Source: Phoenix dactylifera
Lineage: Eukaryota > Streptophyta > Magnoliopsida > Arecales > Arecaceae
Reading direction: 5' to 3'
Length of the DNA stretch: 64,000 bases
Assembly: GCF_009389715.1 (NCBI RefSeq)
Contig: NC_052395.1
Span: 2,170,001 to 2,234,000, forward strand
In this document: piece by piece, positions 22,601-34,799 of the stretch
Layout: every line of letters starts with the position of its first letter
Numbering within the stretch: position 1 is the first letter of the stretch
Made by a program: the position numbers and the translations under genes
Notes under the pieces: generated by a model
The model's database searches: none
Seen by the model: only the letters and a program-made list of their open reading frames with translations
What the model was told of the DNA's origin: nothing

Positions 22601-25525
22601 GAAATTTCTGTTCCATTATATGCATCTTCCGGGATATTTTAAACGACATTAATCTATCTTTACATATGTGCTTATTTTGGTAAAGATGTGAAATATAAAA
22701 AATGGAAGCCTCAATGGTTTCTCATCATCCATTCCTCTTTATGTTCTTGTATTTCAGGGTAATCCTTGCATTATTAAGCATTTGGTTAATTTTAGGAGCA
22801 TATGATTAGTATTGAGTCCATGATGTAATGTAGATAACAGATTACGCAATCATATTTTGTTTGGTTTCGCCTATTATTGGAACACTGCCCTTTATAGGGT
22901 ACTTTCTTTATTGTTTCTGTTGAGCTTCTTTTGAATGTGGACGGGTATACTAGAGTTTACCTCAATATGTCCAACATTCTATTAGGATCGTCTTCCCCCT
23001 TGAAATAAATATAGCTTCTTCCCTGTTGGGAAGCCTTTTTGTTTTTATATCATATTGCTCCCATATTAAGAAAAGAGGAAAAGGATTTCACTGTGAAAGA
23101 TCGTTTTTTTTTTTTAACTAGGTCTTCACAGTGGGACATCTGGTCAATTTGTAGGCCTGATGATGTTTAGAATATGATTAAGTTCCATCCATTCTGAGGT
23201 TTCCTTCACAGTTACAGGATCTCTCAAATCAGTTTTCCAATTCATTTTTCCTTCTGTTCCATAGCTCTGATACTACTTTGTTCTTCTTGCAGACAGCTTG
23301 GTAGAGATTTGGGAATGGTGTGCATAGAGAGTTATCATTGAGCCAAGTGTCCTCCCAAAATTGAATCTTCTTCCCATGTTCTAGAATAGAAATTAGACCA
23401 CCAAAATGGCTGCATTACCTTGCAGATTTCCTTCCAAATAGGAGGAGAGTCCTTGTAGTCTTCCTTCTCATTCCAAATCTTTTTTTGTTGTAGTATGCCA
23501 TGGATATTATCCTCTGCAATATGCATCTTTTGCAGGTGAAATTTCCAAACCATTTGGCAATGAGAGCATTGTTGAATTCCTCCATGTTTTTAATACCCAA
23601 GCCTCCTTCATATTTGGATTTACAAATGTTATCCACTTCATCAAACATGAAAAGACAGAAATAGAGGAAGTTTCTTTCCATAAAAAAACCCTTCTAATCT
23701 TGTTGATGCGCTTGATTACCCAAGATGGAAGTTTGAACATAGATATATAGCATACTGGCAGATTTGTGAGCACAGAGTTAATTAAGGCGAGTCTACCTGC
23801 AGTGGACAGTGAGCTTTCTTTCCAGCTTGCAAGTTTCTTGGCAAATCTTTCTATTATATGCGTCCATTTGTTACATTGATGACCTCTTAATCCCCAAGAG
23901 GGGCATACCTAGATATTTGATAGGCAAACTCTTCAGCATGCAATCAAGCATAATTGAAAATCGTTCTGCTGCAGCCTCATCATCTCCAGGATATATTAAA
24001 GGAGCTTTTCTGGAAGTTGATACTCAAACCAGAGAGGATCTCGAAGTTATAATTTCAGAGTCAATACCTGCTCCTTCCTTGCCTCGCAGAATAATAATGT
24101 ATCATATCCGCATAATGTAAACTATTGATGTTTTCGCTAGTTCCCAGTGGATCTATGCAACTAAGTAAACCATGCTGCCTGGCTTTGTTTAAAAGTGAGT
24201 TTAGTACATCCAGAGCTAAGGTGAAGAGGAAAGGGGGCAAGGGGGTCACCTTGCCTAATTCCTTGTCTACAGTTATCCAGTTTCCTGCTTGTCCATTGAC
24301 TAACAAGCAACTTTATTGGGTGTCTAATGGCTTTGATCCTAGCTATCCAGATAGAGAGGAATCCTTTCTTCCCAGGACCCTCAGAATGAAATCTAGATTG
24401 ATTTTATCAAAAGCCTTTTCAAAATTCAGCTTGCATAACCATCCTTCCATTTATTTTTCTTCTTGCAGAAATGGAATATTTCATGAACACAAAAGAAGTT
24501 ATCGGAAATAGGTTTGCCTTTAATTCATTAGATCATTCATAAAAGCTGTCAGCTGAGTAGCTAAGACTGGAGATTATTTTTATGATCTTATCCATGTTGT
24601 CTGAACAGATTCCATTTAAATTGAAAAATCCTCCCTTATCGGATGATTTCTGCACTTGTGCTTTGTTGTGGATGAAATTTGTATAGATAGATCATAGGTG
24701 CTTAAGATGAACTGGACTGAATGATTCATACTGCTTTAAGAAGAGTAGGGGAGTGCTTGATGGGAACAAAGGGTTTTAATGGGCCAAGTTTTCTTGCTGG
24801 GTGACCAGGTCTTTAGCTGCTTTTGCTCTAACCTATTATTAAGCATAAAACCTAACTGATCCTTAACCCCAACATGTTCAAGCCATAAAGCCCAAAAAAT
24901 GCAAACTTCTGTTGCTTGTGATCTAGTTTGTTATTTGGCTTGTAACTGTGTTTAGATATCATTTCAGTTTCTGATTTCGAAATCTGCCTTTGTACCTTCT
25001 ATCTTGATTCTTTCAAGTCCACTGGAATCTTGGAACTGTTCTTTAGTCAACACGGCCTTAAGGTAGGCCTGCCAATTGTTATTTCAAGGTTTCATGGTGG
25101 GTCCCTTTCTTCTCTGAAGATTGGCCAGGAATTTGTACCGATGCTTGATACTGATTTTATAGTGCATTAGATATTTTTAAGCTATGATGGATCCTTTCTT
25201 GATCATTGAGAGAGAGTCACATAGACGGGATTATTGTTTTGGTTAAGCTATATCAACCATGTACATTGCCTGTTTATTGCCATGTTTGTGTTAAGCTTTG
25301 AATTCTCACAAGGTGGATTGTCCAATTTGAATACTACTATTGTAGTTTTTGGTCATTTATATTGATTAGAATGCATCTTCACTCTTGTATTTGCAGTCGT
25401 TACTCTGTGATCCAAACCCAAACTCACCTGCCAATTCAGAAGCTGCACGGATGTTCAGCGAGAACAAGCGTGAATACAACAGGAGAGTGCGTGAGATTGT
25501 GGAGCAGAGCTGGACGGCTGACTGA
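19628..25525 (+). CDS. UBC2: Ubiquitin-conjugating enzyme E2, RAD6/UBC2 class (152 aa)
   Basis: E2 enzyme that takes ubiquitin from E1 on a catalytic cysteine. The RAD6 class works with E3s in histone H2B mono-ubiquitination and in PCNA ubiquitination for damage tolerance, in the nucleus. Exons: 19628-19752, 19851-19876, 20750-20839, 22428-22516 and 25397-25525, totalling 459 nt. All introns are GT-AG. The protein starts [19 protein letters not shown] and carries the HPN motif (78-80) and the active-site Cys88 in DGSICLDIL. It ends VEQSW-T-A-D style without the acidic tail of yeast RAD6, as in Arabidopsis UBC1/UBC2. Residue 83 is Thr (IYTDG). Intron 4 (22517-25396) is swollen by a LINE in antisense. 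The start was chosen from the family N-terminus. An upstream in-frame AUG at 19622 would add only two residues. Confidence 0.97.
20874..20929 (+). repeat. 28-bp tandem duplication in E2 intron 3
   Basis: The copies at 20874-20901 and 20902-20929 both read AGTTGAAGT(G/T)GTTTTAAGTT then AGCA, with few differences. Confidence 0.8.
21960..22260. repeat. Low-complexity block in E2 intron 3
   Basis: A13, C8-type runs, CACACA, another A12 and a CTCCCT microsatellite (about 22190-22235). There is no conserved coding. The ORFs here come from the biased composition. Confidence 0.6.
23290..25150 (-). mobile_element. Decayed L1-type LINE ORF2 fragment inside E2 intron 4
   Basis: The minus strand shows RT pieces in shifting frames: [19 protein letters not shown] (about 24350-24430), [19 protein letters not shown] (about 24180-24240), HYADDT-like (about 24085-24130), and then the C-terminal [20 protein letters not shown] and [21 protein letters not shown] (23780-23590). 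Several stops and frameshifts separate them. Clear homology covers about 23290-24520, and weaker text continues to about 25150. It lies antisense to the host gene. No RNase H domain is seen, unlike the LINE at 45610. Confidence 0.8.
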
Positions 25526-25528
25526 AAC

Positions 25529-25570
25529 ACTCTCCTCAACAAAAATGGTACTCTCCTCAACAAAAATGGT
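25529..25570 (+). repeat. Perfect 21-bp tandem duplication just after the E2 stop codon
   Basis: The unit ACTCTCCTCAAC then AAAAATGGT occurs at 25529-25549 and 25550-25570 without mismatch. It begins three bases after the TGA, at the start of the 3'UTR. Confidence 0.95.
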
Positions 25571-28500
25571 GCCTAAAAGTCTCTGACTTCTCTGTTTGAG
25601 TGGTGGACTTTGAATACTCTATTCCAACTAGACATTTCGTATTGCAGTGTATATGCTTGGCTTTTCAAAATTTTCAGAATCCAAATATATTTGCTGAAAT
25701 CATTCTGCCCTCTATCCTTTTGAATGAAAGTATGATGTTGATGCCTACAGGCTCTTCAAGAAACGAATAGCTACTGTTAGTATTTTTCTGGTTGGGATGA
25801 TGCTCTGGGGAGCCCTCTCGATGTCTTACATCATCCACATAAGCTGGGTAGGTGTTGCAACCATTTATCTCCATGTATGATTTTATGAAAAGAAAAGATG
25901 GTGCAGATATTTTGCATGAGCTATAGGACCGAATGCTATGTTAGGAGGCACGGTTGGGCTTTTTAGGTTTGTTGATTTTGCTTCCCAACAGCGTTTATTT
26001 GCAAAGATAAACTTGTGAGAATCAATTTTACAATAGCCTGTTGCTTAGTCTCAACATTAAAATTTATCCATTCAGTTTTTCTTTGCTTCTGTTCGATCAC
26101 GATTTCTTTTTCCTTTGGCAATCTTATGGCTGACCAAACTCTTATTCGGCTGTTTTTCTATTTTTCATGTTTCTCCCTTCAACCTGCTTGAATCTGTGGT
26201 GTTGTGCTATCTCGAGCGGCAATCTCTCTTTTTTCTGTACGCGGTTTGCAATTTAAACCTGCAAACTTTGAGCGCCGGACCCAGCATACATACATTGCTT
26301 TGCAGGACTGCAAGTTCGGCATTTGGGATCTCGAACACCCAACGACGCTCCGACTTCAGTGATCCGAAAATCTTGTGTCACCTTGACTCAAAGCCATGGC
26401 ATCCTCTGGCAAGAGAATCACGACCAACTTTTTGGGCTAACGGCCGGTCCAGCCGGTGTGCATGCATAATTAGTTTCTGGCACGTTTTGCTTGCAACCGG
26501 AATTGGAATTGGAACGAGATGGATTAGAATCGAAATCGGAATGGCCATATTTTTTTAATATGTTTAGTTCGTTATTGGAATCGAAATCGGAATTAGAATA
26601 GAATTTGAATATTAGGATAGAGTTTGGATTGGGTTTTAGAGATTGGGACATTTTTCATTCTATTCTCGAATGGGATTTTTACCCATCAGGAGTAATCCAT
26701 TCCATTTCTATTTTAGAGCCCAACTCTCTTTGACAAAATATGCCTTTTACCTCTGTGGAGTGGATGGAGGTTTGGCCTCGATAATTCTATCATTGATGTA
26801 AAAAAAAACACTTCTATTTTGTTGATCTTCCTCGTTTCCTTCAAGACCAATAAAGGATTTACACATATTAAGAAAATTTTTCTATTTAGGGTATCTAGGG
26901 GCGAAAGCTTGATTGCTCAAAATGTAGCTCGGGCTCTTTACACCCATCTAGCAAATGATCTGACCTAACTAAGTTTAGCTTGCTCAAGCTCAACTCAATT
27001 AAGATCATGATATACATATATAAAAAAAAATATTCTATATTATTTTTATTTTTTTATATAAAAGTTATTTTTATATTTATTAAATATAAATTAATATGAT
27101 CTATATATATATTAGAATGTATTTGAACAATGATATTGAGATATGATCAAGATTATATTTTAAATCATATAATAAAAGTTCACAAAGTTCTTAAATTCTT
27201 GTCAAAATGCTTAAATGAGAAAGTCCGTCACATGGCCAGTCTAGAGGCGCATGAAGAGTCCTTTAAATTTCAAAATCTCTCCCCAACAGGCGATATTTCA
27301 GCTATGATCGCAAGTGGTTTCCTTAGCCACGCAGGCTAGATGCACAGAGCATAATGCACGAGCAAAATGTCCACACTTGACCTTCAAGCTTTGTGATAAG
27401 TTACCAAATATAGCCATTTCTCTCACCTGAATCCCTCAGTAACAAGCACTAATCCTTGCCTACACAAACCAATGCCGATGACTCTTCGAATAAGTGCTCT
27501 TGAGTCCTCATATGTCTTTGTGCCATTGCTCTACTGCTCTCACAACACTTCCACAGTTTTTTAAGAGTCTATGTGACTTAGATATCGGAAGGTTTCTTGT
27601 CGAACACTCTCTAACAAGAAGACTTCTTCATTTTTGCTGTTTCGCATCGGACACGACGTCGGAGCGAAGGTCCAAGCCATATGAGCATATCGACTACCAC
27701 CTCGTGAACGATCAGCGTTGGAGTCGCCGCCATATGAGCATATCGACCACCACCTCGCTATCTTGGAGGCACATCGCGACCTTTTGCCGACCTTTACGAT
27801 CTAAACAGTCGATCGGTGAGCCCTCCAGCGACTCAGCTTTTCAACATCTCGGTCAAATCGATTCCCAATGGCAACATCAGACTTGCATATATTCTAGGGA
27901 TTTATTATTCTGGCTTCCTAGGCTTCCACCATTTGATGTTTGATATCATGTTCAATAGCGAATTGAGTTCAGAAGAAAGCAATTAACATCATGCGAACAG
28001 TGAAGCAGCATTGCCCTCCTGAGATTGGGACATGCCGACAATCGGTGACCATTCTTTTAGAGGGTCTGAACTAACCTCAATTTTTTGGCAGATGGCCAAA
28101 GAAGAAACTTTCATACCTTATTGATGGAGCTGGTGGTAGAATATCTATGATGCTTGTGTTGCAAATGACTTGTACCATTCCCATTCGGTACCAATCTGTC
28201 AATGAGAGGGTGCACGCCTTGGCAGCGTTTGTCAAAAAACGTGTGCAGAGTATTGTTAAACATGCAACTACTTTTGCTTAACTGGATGGCAATTACGCTC
28301 ATATCTGCATGATAGTTTCCATGTGTCTGAGAAAGTGGTAGATATTTGGCCCCATGACCCGCATCCATGTTTCTTGCAAACAAAGGCAGGGGCAAGCCGA
28401 ACCACCATTTTTTATTACATCCATTGAGTTAGATGGTCGAGGGAAGTAAAACTTTTAAAGTTTCCTTTTCTTTTCATGTCAATGAAATTAGGTCTATTGA

Positions 28501-29066
28501 GCTCCATCTTGGTTCCACTAATTTCAATAATTGTGAAACATTGTATGTTGTCTCGCCACCTAAAATAGATATCACGGAAGGAAGATCTTATTTGTTAAAG
28601 GGATGAGATCGTACAAACATAATTTTTCCATCCGAGTTTAGATCCTCTACTGTGCAACTTTTGTACAACAGCATTCTGTCATCACTATGTCTTTCTTTTT
28701 AGAGAGGAACAGCTCACATTTATCAAATGAACATGTTCGGGCATTTTTCATGCGATACATAGTGTGTGAGGGCGGAGATGAAGAAAAGCTGTTCGTCTCT
28801 GAGATGGATAATATACTAGCTATCCATATTGGTATCATACTCTACGATGCAAAAGTAGTTCCGGAGAGAAACCCGTTTGCTTCCATCTTCTTTCAATAGA
28901 GTCCTGCTTGAATCGGAGAGAGCTCCCTTTCCAGTGATGGTCATCCATGTTGGATTTGACAGCTATCATTCAATCTCGGAGCAACAACCCACGTCCAATC
29001 AAAGTGGCCTCATGTAATCACATCTACCGCACTAATAGCGGATGGACGTCACTTAGAAGATAAGAG
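25571..29066. other. E2 3' flank and intergenic spacer
   Basis: 3'UTR at first, then A/T-rich spacer. About 26490-26720 is a GGAATCGGAATTGG-rich stretch and its complement, typical of a small DNA-transposon remnant. 26890-27000 has GCTCGGGCTC/AGCTCAACTC words like those in MRNIP intron 3. The near-identical 29-bp words at 27676-27704 and 27729-27757 are direct repeats 53 bp apart. No gene supported. Confidence 0.5.
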
Positions 29067-29214
29067 AAATTATTACATGGACCAGGTCCAATGGACCAAT
29101 CCAAATCTGAAAGCATATATATGGTGGATATCAGGCACCCTCATTTGATCTTGAATTGTTTAAATACAAAGAGGTAATATGTTGGTCCACCGGACCAGAT
29201 CCATCTAATAATTT
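29067..29214. mobile_element. Small inverted-repeat element (MITE-like, about 148 bp)
   Basis: The left end AAATTATTACATGGACCAGG and the reverse complement of the right end AAATTATTAGATGGATCTGG pair over about 33 bp with roughly six mismatches, continuing to a shared GTGGACCAA/ATGGACCAA. No target duplication was recognised, so the superfamily is unknown. Confidence 0.6.
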
Positions 29215-29399
29215 GACGGAAGATGGGCCTCCTCCAGTCCAAGTCGGGATTGCATAGGACCGCGATCCAAATCCCATCTGCTCATGGGCCAAAATTAATT
29301 GGGCGAAAGAAAGAGCATGCAATAGAATAGAAATACACATATGTAAGCATACAAACGAATAAAAACATGAATCACCTATTACAGCAACTGCCTTTCTTG

Positions 29400-30348
29400 C
29401 TTATAAGGATTGCCTAAGCGTTCAAATTCGGCCCGAAGGTGACCATGCCGGAGGATTTGAGAGAGCTACTAGTCAGGATTGAGTGGGGATGCCGCTTCCT
29501 GCATACTGGCGGACCTGCATAAAGCCTCATTAGTGGGATTCCGATGAGAGCCCTTCGATGATTAAGTTAGAGTGGATCTTAGGTGGGGCAGCCCCCCAGT
29601 CCTTAAGCGTTACCTGATAGGGCTATTTATAGTCCCCGCGAAGGTACTCAGGTGGCGGAAGTATGGCCCGTCCTTATTATAGAAGGGAATGGTGAAGGTC
29701 AGGTGGCGCATGGCCACAGCTTGCTTGGGACACAGGTTTCGAGCTGTTCCTGTGCACAGTTTGGTGTTGTAGGTGTTAACAGGGTATGGCCCTTAGCAGA
29801 AAGGCATGGCCCCTGGTCGTCATATCGTAGAGTAGCCAGCAAGCAAAGCATGACGCAGTGAGGTTGATATGTACGGCTACGTATGCGGGCATAGGGGGCA
29901 CGCATAGGCGCGCACGTGTATGCAGCCGTAGGCGAGATCGGGCTCACTTGGAGGCCGCAACCTTTACTTGGTGAAGTCAGCTTGATGAGCACTGAGGTCG
30001 GGGGGACTTGGGGGGCCGCGACATACACTCTGTGAGGTTGGCTTGGCGGACTCTGAGGTTGACGTAGCTTCCTCGGCTCAGAAGTCAGCTCGGTAGGGCG
30101 CCCCGAGCTCGGGTCGAGGCGTCGTTGTGGATATCTACAGTCGACAGGGCCTATTCGGCTCTTGGTCGATTTTACAGGGTGCCTCGAACGAAGAGGCCTG
30201 GCCGAGGTCAGCTCGGCCTTTGGTAAGATCCGGGGTCGGACTGGTGCTCAGCGGGACTGAGGTCTGGCCTGCTCGGTGCTGATGTATATTTAACTGAAAT
30301 TGGGTTGTCCCATGTTGTGAGCAGGACTATCCATTTTGCCCCCCATCA
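29400..30348. repeat. LTR-like dispersed repeat, copy B (possible solo LTR)
   Basis: GC-rich block ending CCATTTTGCCCCCCATCA at 30348, sharing ordered words with 12332-12666. It has a TATTTATA motif at about 29623-29630. The left end is not defined. Probably an old Ty3/gypsy LTR, inferred from the TGATGGGGGG end on the minus strand. No coding. Confidence 0.5.
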
Positions 30349-31496
30349 CCTAGTATGACAAATATTTTGAGCTAGAGAAAGTTGCTTTTCTATTGTTTTA
30401 GGCAGTGATTCCACAAGCGGAAGTGCTTTTGGAATTGATAATTGTACCGAGAAAGAAGAGAACCTCAGAAATATACATCTATTAAAACAAAAACGAGCTT
30501 AAGTCCTCACATACTTTCTCCATTCAAGTCTTGACATCTTCGTCTAGTTAAGAGTTCAAATCAATTCAAATTTAATCACATGCATCACGATCAACCCGTG
30601 GTCCGCCTTTATAAACTCGTGCTGTAGTGTCCCCTAGTCCACATAGGGTATGGGCCAAGTTCACTCTCATACCATTTACTACAACTCAGGATCTCATCCA
30701 GAAAACTAGCCGGAAGGTTTTTTTTTTTTGGACTTCTTAGTCTTATAAAGTACCCAAGATCTCGATATGAGACTAAACACATGCTCGCACAGGTCTGCAC
30801 AGAAACATATGATCTTACCTACTTGTTGCTTTTAAATATGCTGGTGCATCCATCTTGCATCGGAGACTCTGAGCCATCTCGATAACATAACCTAACATTA
30901 AAACTTAGATTAGACCCCATGTATTCAACATGATGCACATTAGGAAACATTGGCCTTATTAAGCTTAAATGGTGGACCTTCTATGGCCGAGAAATGCCTT
31001 TGAACAGTGGAAATCAATGAAAGAAATATATCAATTGGTAGCATGTTGCCATGAATTATTTATATTTCATACGGACGAACATCTTCTACGTACCGACGGT
31101 CTATATTGTTTTGCAATAGGAGACTCGTTAAGAGAAGTTAACGAAGGATCCGTGGATTGTCGCCATAGAGCAGGCGGGTCAGGCCAAATGCGCATGGAAC
31201 GGTCTAATTCTTGGACGGGCAACGAGATGCGGCTTTAATGCTCGTGCTCAAGTACGTCTCACATGGACCTTTAGACATCTGATCTAACTCTTTTCCTCTT
31301 AGGTTGGGGGTGTATCTTTGATTTATATAGTTTTTTTTTTTTTTTTTTTTTTTTGCTAGTAATGTAGCTAGCTATGTTTATGTGAGAACAGTATGAGCAG
31401 CCAATATACCCAAAAAAAGAGAGGACTTCTGTCTTGCTTGTTGAAAAAAAAAAGAGAATTGTATTATTCTCCGTTAATTATAATGTACAGAAGCAG
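30349..31496. other. Intergenic spacer
   Basis: No gene supported. It has a T26 run near 31329-31354. Confidence 0.5.
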
Positions 31497-31643
31497 CTTT
31501 TATATAGTATTAGGGGGCTTTTATATAGTATTAGGGGGCTGGTGAAGTTTGGTAAAGCCGACTAAGTTTGGCACAATTAATCACAAATCAATCAAGGTGA
31601 AGTTTGGTAAGGCCGACTAAATTTGGCATAATCAATCAATCAA
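31497..31643. repeat. Two adjacent tandem duplications (21 bp x2, 55 bp x2)
   Basis: CTTTTATATAGTATTAGGGG then G repeats at 31497 and 31518 without mismatch. Then a 55-bp unit starting GGTGAAGTTTGGTAA repeats at 31541 and 31596 with few changes. The surrounding text (TTATTCTCCGTTAATTATAATG) hints at a copia LTR remnant, but this is unproven. Confidence 0.75.
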
Positions 31644-32795
31644 TATATTCTAATACTCGTTTCTTTCTTTCCCTCTGCTTTCCGAAGAGGACAATAAACC
31701 GGTGATAGTTAATATAACTGGCGTCAAACTCTGGTGACTATAATTATTTGGACTTTTTCCTCGGGTTATTTTTTTATTTTTTTCAATCGATTCAATAAAA
31801 AATAGAATATATATAACAATCAAATCAAAAAAAATATATTAATCATCTAAAATATTTTATAGAAAAATTATGTTTTAAGTGAGATCGGGCATATCCTTAA
31901 TTAAAAAGAATGATATTTCAAATATTCATTTTTCATGACATTGGAGGAGATGAGTGCAATTTCAACAACATAAGACTATTTTAGTTGAAAAAAGTTTCAA
32001 GCGTGGGTTCATTAGGATCCAGAAGCTATAGCTAAATGAATTTTTGAGCAATTATTTAACCATGGTTTGCACTAAAATTTATCTCGAAATAATGCCGGTG
32101 TGCCATTTCTCCATTCTCAATCACAAAAATACAAATCTACTATTTTAGATTCACGCGATTATAATTCATCAACTATTATTAAATAGCCCAAATGCTTAGT
32201 CTTTACTAATTAAGTAAATTATTTTTTTTTAAATTAGGGATAAAATTGCATCTACACTTAACATTTTAAAAAACCCATGCTCATCTCGGGGAGGTTTATA
32301 TTTATTCAAGACTTAAATTTATAATTTAGTAGAATATTAATCAAATCGTTAACCTTAATGCTACATCACAAAAAAATTTCAAAAATAATCTTAAGTGATA
32401 TAATATCTATTTAATGATATAAAAAATGTGTATATTTTTTTTTCAATTTAAAAGTAATTTTAATTTTTATATGAGATAAATAATTTTTCTAGCACCATTA
32501 ATTTAATTGGACGAAAGGTTTATTTAATTGGTCGCAACTGTAATAAATGCAACTTTTGGAGGGGATTCTTGTAATTTGCTTTTTACTAATTCCAGTAGCG
32601 ATATCCGGTAGTTGAACGGTCATTCATCGTTTGGGCCCATCAGTTGAACGATCGAGATCGCTGGACTTTCTTCCCCCCATCATCCTATTTCACGGCCCTC
32701 CGCCGGTCCAGCGGGGCGGTCTCCGCCGGTACCAAGGGTAAATCCGGCAATAAATAATCATCTTGAAATTGAAGGGAACCGACGGGCGACGGCGA
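31644..32795. other. Intergenic spacer
   Basis: Very A/T-rich until about 32560, then GC-rich from 32630. No ORF with recognisable motifs. Confidence 0.5.
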
Positions 32796-32803
32796 CAGTT
32801 AAC

Positions 32804-33767
32804 TAAGGCTGCAAATGGGTCGGGTCGACCCGCGACCCGATCCGACCCGACCCGCGTAGACCCGACCCGACCCGAATTTTAGGACCCGTGGGTCCGGGTC
32901 GGGTCCTAAAATTGGACCCGAATCATTTTCTGGATCGGGTCTGGGTTTACCAAACGGACCCGACCCGACCCGAATGGACCCGAAGAGAGAGAGAGAGAGA
33001 GGGGAAAAGCAAAAGAAAGTCTTTTCTTTTTCTTTTTCTTTTTCTTTTTTTTTTGGCGTGGGTTGTGGTACTGTTGGTCAGTGTGGGAGGATAGCAAGTT
33101 AGCAACAAGCATAGGTTCACAGAATCCAAAAGAACGTCGGCCCGTCAGGATTCTCTCTCGATCTATTACACTGTTGAGACCTCTGGTGTCTCGGTAGCTG
33201 CCTTTTTTTTTTTTTTTTCCTTCTGTTTTTTGGTTTTTGTTTCTTTTAACTTTTGAAGGGAGAAAGTGAGGGAACACTGCAACTGAATATGGGTCATGTG
33301 CCAGTTTTCTGTAATGGAATTGGATTTTGGAAGAAGGTCTGGGATTTTTTTTGTCCTCGTGAGAGGGGAGCTGGGAGACACCGAGTTCCGTCCAATCAGT
33401 CATACAGATAAAAAATAGTGTGATATGAAATTTGGCTTGTAGACCGACTTAGTTAGTAAGTCATGGGTCATCTGTTCTGACTGGAGCTCAATTGCAAGTC
33501 TTTCAAATCATGGGTCACCCAGCACCTCATAATTATGATATGACCAAATTAGATTTGCCCAAATTTTTTCCCAAAAGCACAAAAAAATTAGACCCGATCG
33601 GACCCGAACCCGATCCGAACCCGACCCGAACCCGACCCGAACCCGACCCGACCCAACCCGATCTTCAACCGGGTCGGGTCCAGGTCCAAAATTGGGACCC
33701 GAACAAAAAACCGGGTCGGATCGGGGTCACCTAGGATCCGACCCGACCCGACCCATTTGCACCCCTA
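32804..33767. mobile_element. hAT-like non-autonomous DNA transposon (964 bp) with GGGTCGG subterminal repeats
   Basis: The ends read TAAGGCTGCAAATGGGTCGG and, on the opposite strand, TAGGGGTGCAAATGGGTCGG. They match over about 24 bp with two mismatches. An 8-bp perfect target duplication CAGTTAAC flanks it (32796-32803 and 33768-33775). 8-bp duplications and TAGGG-type ends are typical of hAT. Both ends carry many GGGTCGG/CCCGACC words, which may be transposase-binding sites. The interior has a (GA)n, poly-T tracts and no transposase ORF. Confidence 0.85.
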
Positions 33768-33939
33768 CAGTTAACAGCCGAACTGGAGGAGTCCAAAGCC
33801 AGGTCAAATATTTTACTTTAAACTCCTACGCCGACCCAACGTGGGGACAACCGGATACCCCTGGAAGAGAAGCGAATGGCAGGCCACGTGCGTGGCCAAG
33901 AGTGGTGCCGAGTGGGATCAAGGATACCATTGGGCGCAT

Positions 33940-34105
33940 AACTGGGTTCCAAAAGTTGGTTGGGTTCATTGAGCGAATTTTACAAGTGGAGCCGAGGAAG
34001 GCAGACCATCTGCTTCTAGTCGACATCCGGAGGCTATTGAAAAAGTATGATGTCTTTTATATTGCGCATGTCTACCGAAAAGCAAATAGAGCTGCGGGTT
34101 AGGTC
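33940..34105 (+). pseudogene. LINE RNase H fragment
   Basis: Plus-strand text ADHLLLVDIRRLLKKYDVFY then IAHVYRKANRAA matches the C-terminal RNase H region of plant L1-type LINEs (compare MKHVFKEANGAAD at 45610-46356). It ends where DWV is expected. Confidence 0.7.
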
Positions 34106-34304
34106 GTTTTCTTTGATGTTCACCATTTTAGTAATTTTTTTTTAGACTAAGCCATGTAACTATTCCTCCATCCCTAAGATGTATTTTCTCTCTAAACTTT
34201 CATGGCAATGCTCATACGGGATGAGTGGGTTGGAGAATAGGCCTACACTGCGCTACATTGTTTTTTACTTGAGCAACAACAGAAAACCCATCTCACCTCA
34301 GATA

Positions 34305-34745
34305 ATTTTTTTTTTTTTTGTATATCAACAGCTTACACTAGTCTCGCGTGAGCAATGCCATCTGAATTAAAGGACAAAATACTCCACAAAAATGGAGGAA
34401 TAACTACAAAGTAGATCTATAGAATATCTCTATAATAATGACCAACAAAAATGACGAGCTAATCAGCAGTTCTATTCGTCTCTTGGGACACATGCACAAT
34501 CTGGAAGATATCACACTTTCTCAGTAGCCGTCAAATGTCTTTTAAAAGTGGGTGATCGAGCACCTCCAGCTTCTTCTGTAGAATTCATTTAATCATTTTC
34601 ATTGAATCCTTCAAAACTCTCATCCCATGTAGGAACTCTCTCCAGAGTTTCATCCCAAAAATTGATAACTCAAAGATGCAAGCGTTCTTTCGCTGTAATC
34701 AGCCTGGACTCATTTATCTTTGATCACAAAAGCAACATCCCTATG
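34305..34745 (-). pseudogene. Decayed LINE 3' end with A tail
   Basis: The minus strand shows AFVIKD near 34725 and IFQIVHVSQETNRTAD near 34450-34500, with many stops between. It ends in an A-tail (T run 34306-34319 on the plus strand). It abuts the promoter region of the IQD gene. Confidence 0.6.
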
Positions 34746-34799
34746 TCCACCGCTATTTGAAGCCGGAGGGGTGGGGGCTCCCGGGATGCGAGGACACAC

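Noticed and set aside
23261-23280. Primer-site-like word (GCTCTGATACTACT) suggesting another LTR element
   Set aside because: No LTR edges or polypurine tract around it. It sits at the end of the LINE remnant.
27494-27943. 149-aa plus-strand ORF
   Set aside because: No recognisable motif, intergenic. It includes the 29-bp direct repeat, so probably chance.
30969-31238. 89-aa plus-strand ORF
   Set aside because: No motif, no gene-like context.
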